Shown here: positions 21,277 through 24,659 of the stretch, piece after piece
Layout: every line of letters begins with the position of its first letter
How positions within the stretch are numbered: position 1 is the stretch's first letter
NCBI GenBank assembly: GCA_019425045.1
Contig: JAHYYI010000023.1
Location: 1 to 24,659, forward strand
Direction: 5' to 3'
Length of the DNA stretch: 24,659 bases
Source of the DNA: Collinsella sp.
GTDB lineage: Bacteria > Actinomycetota > Coriobacteriia > Coriobacteriales > Coriobacteriaceae
Notes under the pieces: model-generated
Seen by the model: the letters and a program-made list of their open reading frames with translations, nothing else
The model's database searches: none
What the model was told of the DNA's origin: nothing
Made by a program: the position numbers and the translations under genes

Positions 21277-22083
21277 CTACTCCTCCTCGAGGGCAGCGAT
21301 GACCTCGTCGGTCATGTCCATGGTGCTGTAGACGTCCTGGACGTCGTCGAGCTCCTCAAGACGGTCGATGAGGCGCTGGACCTTCTTGGCGTCGGTACCA
21401 GAGACCTCGGTCGGGGTGGTCGGGACCATGGTGGTCTCGGAACCCTTGACCTGGACGCCCTGCTCCTCGAGCGCCTTGGAGACAGCCATGACGTCGTTGG
21501 CAGCAGTCCAGACGATCCACTCCTCGCCGGCATCCTCGTAGTCCTCGCCACCGGCCTCGGCGATGGCCATCATGAACTCATCCTCGTCACCGGCAGCACC
21601 GTTGGCGATCATGGTCTCCTTCTTGGCGTTCTCGTCCAGGATCTCCTTGGCGACGACGATCTGGCCCTTGCGCTCAAACTGGAAGGCGACGGAGCCGGAG
21701 GTGCCCAGGTTGCCACCAGCGTGGGAGAAGGCGGAACGGACATCAGCGGCGGTACGGTTGCGGTTGTCGGTCAGGCAGTCGACGTAGACGGCGACACCGG
21801 CGGGACCGTAGCCCTCGTACACGATGTTCTCGTAGACGGCGGCGTCAGCACCCGAACCAAAAGCCTTGTCGATAGCGGACTTGATCTTGTCCTTAGGCAT
21901 GGACTGAGCCTTGGCCTTGGCAACGGCAGCGGCGAGGCTGGCGTTGTTCTCGGGCAGCGGGTCACCGCCGAGACGGGCAGCAACGGTGATGTTGCGGCTG
22001 AGCTTGGAGAAGAGGGCGGAACGCTTGGCGTCCTGCGCGCCCTTACGATGCTTGGTTGTGGCCCACTTAGAGTGTCCGGACAT
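21277..22083 (-). CDS. yebC: YebC/TACO1-family protein
   Basis: This 268-residue protein begins MSGHSKWATTKHRKGAQDAKRS, the hallmark of YebC/PmpR. It contains YEGYGPAGVAVYVDCLTDNRNRT, cut short here as YEGYGPAGVAV (88-98), then GGNLGTSGSVAFQF and the C-terminal LIDRLEELDDVQDV. Family members have been described as DNA-binding regulators and, more recently, as helpers of translation through difficult (proline-rich) stretches. An acidic stretch in the middle domain (about 158-190) is longer than in many relatives. AGGAGA lies 6 nt before the ATG. It is a single-gene unit with its own terminator. Confidence 0.95.
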   Translation of the reverse strand: MSGHSKWATTKHRKGAQDAKRSALFSKLSRNITVAARLGGDPLPENNASLAAAVAKAKAQSMPKDKIKSAIDKAFGSGADAAVYENIVYEGYGPAGVAVYVDCLTDNRNRTAADVRSAFSHAGGNLGTSGSVAFQFERKGQIVVAKEILDENAKKETMIANGAAGDEDEFMMAIAEAGGEDYEDAGEEWIVWTAANDVMAVSKALEEQGVQVKGSETTMVPTTPTEVSGTDAKKVQRLIDRLEELDDVQDVYSTMDMTDEVIAALEEE

Positions 22084-22204
22084 ACGTGTCTCCTATCGGT
22101 TTCGACCTAAAGCCCAGCGCAGATGCTCGGGCAATATAAACAAACGTCGTTATGATATACCTACTAGCCTGCGAGATAAACCCCAAAATGAAGGCGTCGT
22201 GATG

Positions 22205-22246
22205 ATGTCCCCTTTGGTGCAAAGAAACCTGACCCCAATGCACCAA
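22205..22246 (-). repeat. Stop-codon hairpin with GGGGTC core (after the DUF6020-like gene)
   Basis: TTGGTGCA (22214-22221) and TGCACCAA (22239-22246) pair perfectly over 8 bp and enclose GGGGTCAGG on the minus strand. The outer edge lies 1 bp from the TAA of the upstream gene. A second core, AAAGGGGACA, follows on the minus strand at 22205-22214. Confidence 0.55.
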
Positions 22247-22247
22247 G

Positions 22248-24431
22248 TTAGGACCAGAGGAAGTCGCTGCGGGTGACGGTGGCGCCGATGGCGAAGGGCA
22301 TGCAGGCGATGACCGGATACAGGTAGCGCATGTAGGTCGAGCCGTTGCACGGACCAATCAGGCACACGGCGAGCACGCCCAACAGCGGCACCCAGATCGC
22401 CAGCGCACGCCATGAATGACGACGCAGCAGGTAGACCACCACGGCGATCATGATCCACACATAGGTGGCCGAGCTCATGGTGAGCGAAATAAACGGAATG
22501 CGCTGCACCGCCACACGGTACAGATTGATCAGGTGGTCACACCAGCGCACCACGTTGCTGTCAACCGGATGGAAGTCGAAGTACTTGAGGTTGTCGGGAC
22601 GCGCCATGATCTCGGCACTACGCGCCGTGCTGTAGACCCAGGCATCGCGCGCGCTCGGATAAAAATAACCATAGTAGTTATTGATAAGCGCCGAAATATA
22701 GCACTCGGGATCTTTCTTAAACATCTGGGCCCATACGTCAAAATAGGCATCGATGTCCTCCTGCGAGGCGTACTCGTTAAAGCAGTTCTTGACGGCATCG
22801 GACTTGTCAGGGTTGTAGCGGCGGCCCAGGTTCTCGTACTTGAGCACGCGATCGATCACGACGCGCTCCTCATCGGTCACCAAACCGTCGCAGGGTGCCT
22901 CCACGATAGTGCCGTCCTCCTTAACCGTAGGGTTGACGCCCGAGTTGAGGCCGTCGTGCTTTTGGACAAAACGAGCCGTCTGCTGGAACGGAATCGAGAG
23001 AATTTCGCGCTTGGAGCCGGGCGTGATGTCGTGCGCCGGCATAAAGACCTTGGTGAAGTACATATTAGAGGCAAGGCAGAGTGCGAGCACCGCGAGGACG
23101 CCAACCCAGCGGAAGCGCGGGATGGCGCCCGAAGGCGCAGCACCAGTCTGCTTGGCTGCACGACGAGCCATATGCACGTCCCATACGCAAAACGCCGCCG
23201 CGATTACGCATGCCGCCAGGGGAAACACCAGGCCGCCGTTGCGCAGAAACGTGGAACCCATGGCGCCCAGAGCGAGCAGCAGCCAGTCGTGGCGCGCAAA
23301 GAGCACGGGGGCCTTCTCGCCCGCTCGCTCGACATTGGCATCACGACGGGGCAAGCCACATGCCACGAGCTTGACGGTCTGTACCAGCAGCACCAAGAAC
23401 GCGTCGGCAAAGAGCACGTCTTTGGTGAGCAACGCCGCGTAGTTAGAGAACATCGGCATAAACGCAAAGAACAGCAGGATCGCACCGCGAACCGGCAGAC
23501 TCACGCCCAGTTTGCGCAGCGACGAAATGGAATAGGCCATGCAGGCAGCCGTGATGACGAACTGAGCACAGGTGTAGATGGCAAGACCTGCGTTGGCGCT
23601 GTTGAACAGTGAAAGCCCCAGCTGGACGCACGAACCGATGATAGCCGTGTGCACCACGGGGTGATGTCCGTTGAGCAACACATTGGGATTGAGCAGACGC
23701 AGGTAGTCACTCGTGCCGTTGGGGTAGTTGAACCACTGGCGAATCTGCGCACCCGTATCTCCCATAAAAAGACCGGGCAGCGAAGCGATAAGCGTGGGCG
23801 CCCAGGCGATCATAAGCACCAGGAAGGGCCCGGCAAAGGGATGGACCGAGAGCACGGCGTGAGTCACACGCCATACGCGGCCAAAGTGCGCTTCGGAAAA
23901 CGGAATGCGCCGAGAGCTCAGCCAATCTAGACACTCAAAGGCAAGGTAGAAGGCAACGACCGCCAAGAGCATCCAGCCCGCGCCGCCAATCCAGGCGCAG
24001 ATGATGCGGGCTTTGTCGCCAAGGACAATCTCGGCCGAGTCGGTGAGATCGTAGCTGCGGCCGAACACCATGCAGATGGCGAAGAACAGCGACGGCAGAA
24101 TGATCGATGGACGCCAGGTGTCGCCACGGCCAAAGAACACGTAGCGAAACGGCAAGGTGAGCAGGCAGGCAAGTGCAAGCAGCATGACCGCGTCGGTATG
24201 GCCGGCAAACGAGAGGAGCACCTCGTAGCACACGTACAGCATGCCCGAGGCTTTGGGGTCAATCGCCAAGACTGCGTTGCTCGACACCGGGGCGGGATCG
24301 ATGGAAAACGCCGTGGTCGCCAACAGCGCGAGCAGAAATGCCATGAGCGTCTGCTTGGCGGGGTAGCGCTTAAACCAGACGATGCGGGCCGCGTCGCGCG
24401 CAGCCGTTGTGGAGAGATCGGAATCCTTCAC
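22248..24431 (-). CDS. Large multi-pass membrane protein, DUF6020-like
   Basis: This 727-residue protein has about a dozen hydrophobic segments spread over most of its length. It has one large soluble loop (about 455-620) beginning VFMPAHDITPGSKREILSIP and containing PFQQTARFVQKHDG. LLTKDVLFADAFLVLL and GDTGAQIRQWF are further recognisable stretches. The layout resembles integral-membrane glycosyltransferase-like proteins annotated as DUF6020; the function is unknown, and a role in surface polysaccharide or lipid-linked sugar transfer is only a guess. The start is GTG with AAAGG about 10 nt upstream. It lies downstream of lgt, separated by a terminator. Confidence 0.75.
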   Translation of the reverse strand: MKDSDLSTTAARDAARIVWFKRYPAKQTLMAFLLALLATTAFSIDPAPVSSNAVLAIDPKASGMLYVCYEVLLSFAGHTDAVMLLALACLLTLPFRYVFFGRGDTWRPSIILPSLFFAICMVFGRSYDLTDSAEIVLGDKARIICAWIGGAGWMLLAVVAFYLAFECLDWLSSRRIPFSEAHFGRVWRVTHAVLSVHPFAGPFLVLMIAWAPTLIASLPGLFMGDTGAQIRQWFNYPNGTSDYLRLLNPNVLLNGHHPVVHTAIIGSCVQLGLSLFNSANAGLAIYTCAQFVITAACMAYSISSLRKLGVSLPVRGAILLFFAFMPMFSNYAALLTKDVLFADAFLVLLVQTVKLVACGLPRRDANVERAGEKAPVLFARHDWLLLALGAMGSTFLRNGGLVFPLAACVIAAAFCVWDVHMARRAAKQTGAAPSGAIPRFRWVGVLAVLALCLASNMYFTKVFMPAHDITPGSKREILSIPFQQTARFVQKHDGLNSGVNPTVKEDGTIVEAPCDGLVTDEERVVIDRVLKYENLGRRYNPDKSDAVKNCFNEYASQEDIDAYFDVWAQMFKKDPECYISALINNYYGYFYPSARDAWVYSTARSAEIMARPDNLKYFDFHPVDSNVVRWCDHLINLYRVAVQRIPFISLTMSSATYVWIMIAVVVYLLRRHSWRALAIWVPLLGVLAVCLIGPCNGSTYMRYLYPVIACMPFAIGATVTRSDFLWS

Positions 24432-24470
24432 AGTCCGAAAGCCTTTCTAGAAACCTATCAAACTCAGCAA

Positions 24471-24509
24471 AACCACCACAAAGGTGCCTGTGTCCCCTTT
24501 GTGGTGGTT
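24471..24509 (-). terminator. Terminator of lgt overlapping its stop codon
   Basis: AACCACCACAAAGG (24471-24484) and CCTTTGTGGTGGTT (24496-24509) form a perfect 14-bp stem with an 11-nt loop. On the minus strand the stem is followed by TTTTGCTG. The TAA stop of lgt (24508-24510) is part of the stem. The core AAAGGGGACACAGG matches the other stop-codon hairpins in this window. Confidence 0.8.
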
Positions 24510-24659
24510 AGGCGTCGAGGTAGATGCGCTGGGGACGGTTGCGGTGTCGCGCGAAGATGATGAGCGCCAGGCCGGCGATCACGAGCGGAAGACTCAGCAG
24601 CTGCCCCATCGTGATGACGCCGCCCAGCAGATAGCCAAGCTGGGCGTCGGGCACGCGCA
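24508..24659 (-). CDS. lgt: Prolipoprotein diacylglyceryl transferase, C-terminal end (partial)
   Basis: Only the last 49 residues are in the window; the gene continues past the right edge. They read VPDAQLGYLLGGVITMGQLL and then SLPLVIAGLALIIFARHR, ending RIYLDA. The LxxGxITMGQLLSLP pattern followed by a membrane segment and a short basic tail is the usual end of Lgt, the membrane enzyme that adds diacylglycerol to the lipobox cysteine of prolipoproteins. The call rests on this short stretch only. Confidence 0.7.
   Translation of the reverse strand, partial: RVPDAQLGYLLGGVITMGQLLSLPLVIAGLALIIFARHRNRPQRIYLDA

Overview
The window looks like chromosomal DNA from a high-GC gut actinobacterium of the class Coriobacteriia, and most likely Collinsella. 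This is an inference from gene content and from GC-rich third positions, not from a marker gene. Nearly all genes lie on the minus strand. The exceptions are a tRNA-Val at the left edge and an M20 peptidase in the middle.

Layout, left to right. (1) 131-248: tRNA-Val(TAC) with its own terminator, followed by a gene-free, AT-rich stretch full of inverted repeats. (2) 633-5523, minus: arginine/ornithine operon argC-argJ-argB-argD (read right to left), with a probable ArgR operator upstream of argC. (3) 5781-10203, minus: an FMN riboswitch, a RibU-type riboflavin ECF S component, a single-chain double ATPase (EcfA1-EcfA2), EcfT, and two paralogous FMN-binding split-barrel (PNPOx-like) proteins, all tightly spaced. 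This reads as a riboflavin-uptake and flavoprotein operon under FMN control. (4) 10410-12954: groES-groL, bounded on each side by a very long, almost perfect inverted repeat. (5) 12960-13530: about 570 bp with no recognisable gene but with further inverted repeats. (6) 13530-16799: divergent metal-dependent hydrolases, a YtcJ-type amidohydrolase (minus) and an M20 amidohydrolase/peptidase (plus). (7) 16940-19428, minus: a zinc-ribbon membrane protein with a Glu-Pro repeat tail, and a YitT-family membrane protein. (8) 19635-21110, minus: an amaP - DUF2273 - Asp23/Gls24 envelope-stress operon. (9) 21277-24659, minus: yebC, a large DUF6020-like membrane protein, and the 3' end of a probable lgt.

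Non-coding structure is the most striking content. Three long hairpins (5690-5743, 10410-10554, 12784-12920) sit at borders between transcription units. The two around groESL have 38-bp (perfect) and 34-bp (one mismatch) arms, and both enclose exactly 69 nt. Separately, four minus-strand genes end in TAAC followed 10-18 nt later by a GGGGAC/GGGGTC core. In three of the four this core is the loop of an inverted repeat that starts at or beside the stop codon, which looks like a short interspersed repeat family also used as terminators. All functional assignments were made by eye from sequence motifs; no database search was run.
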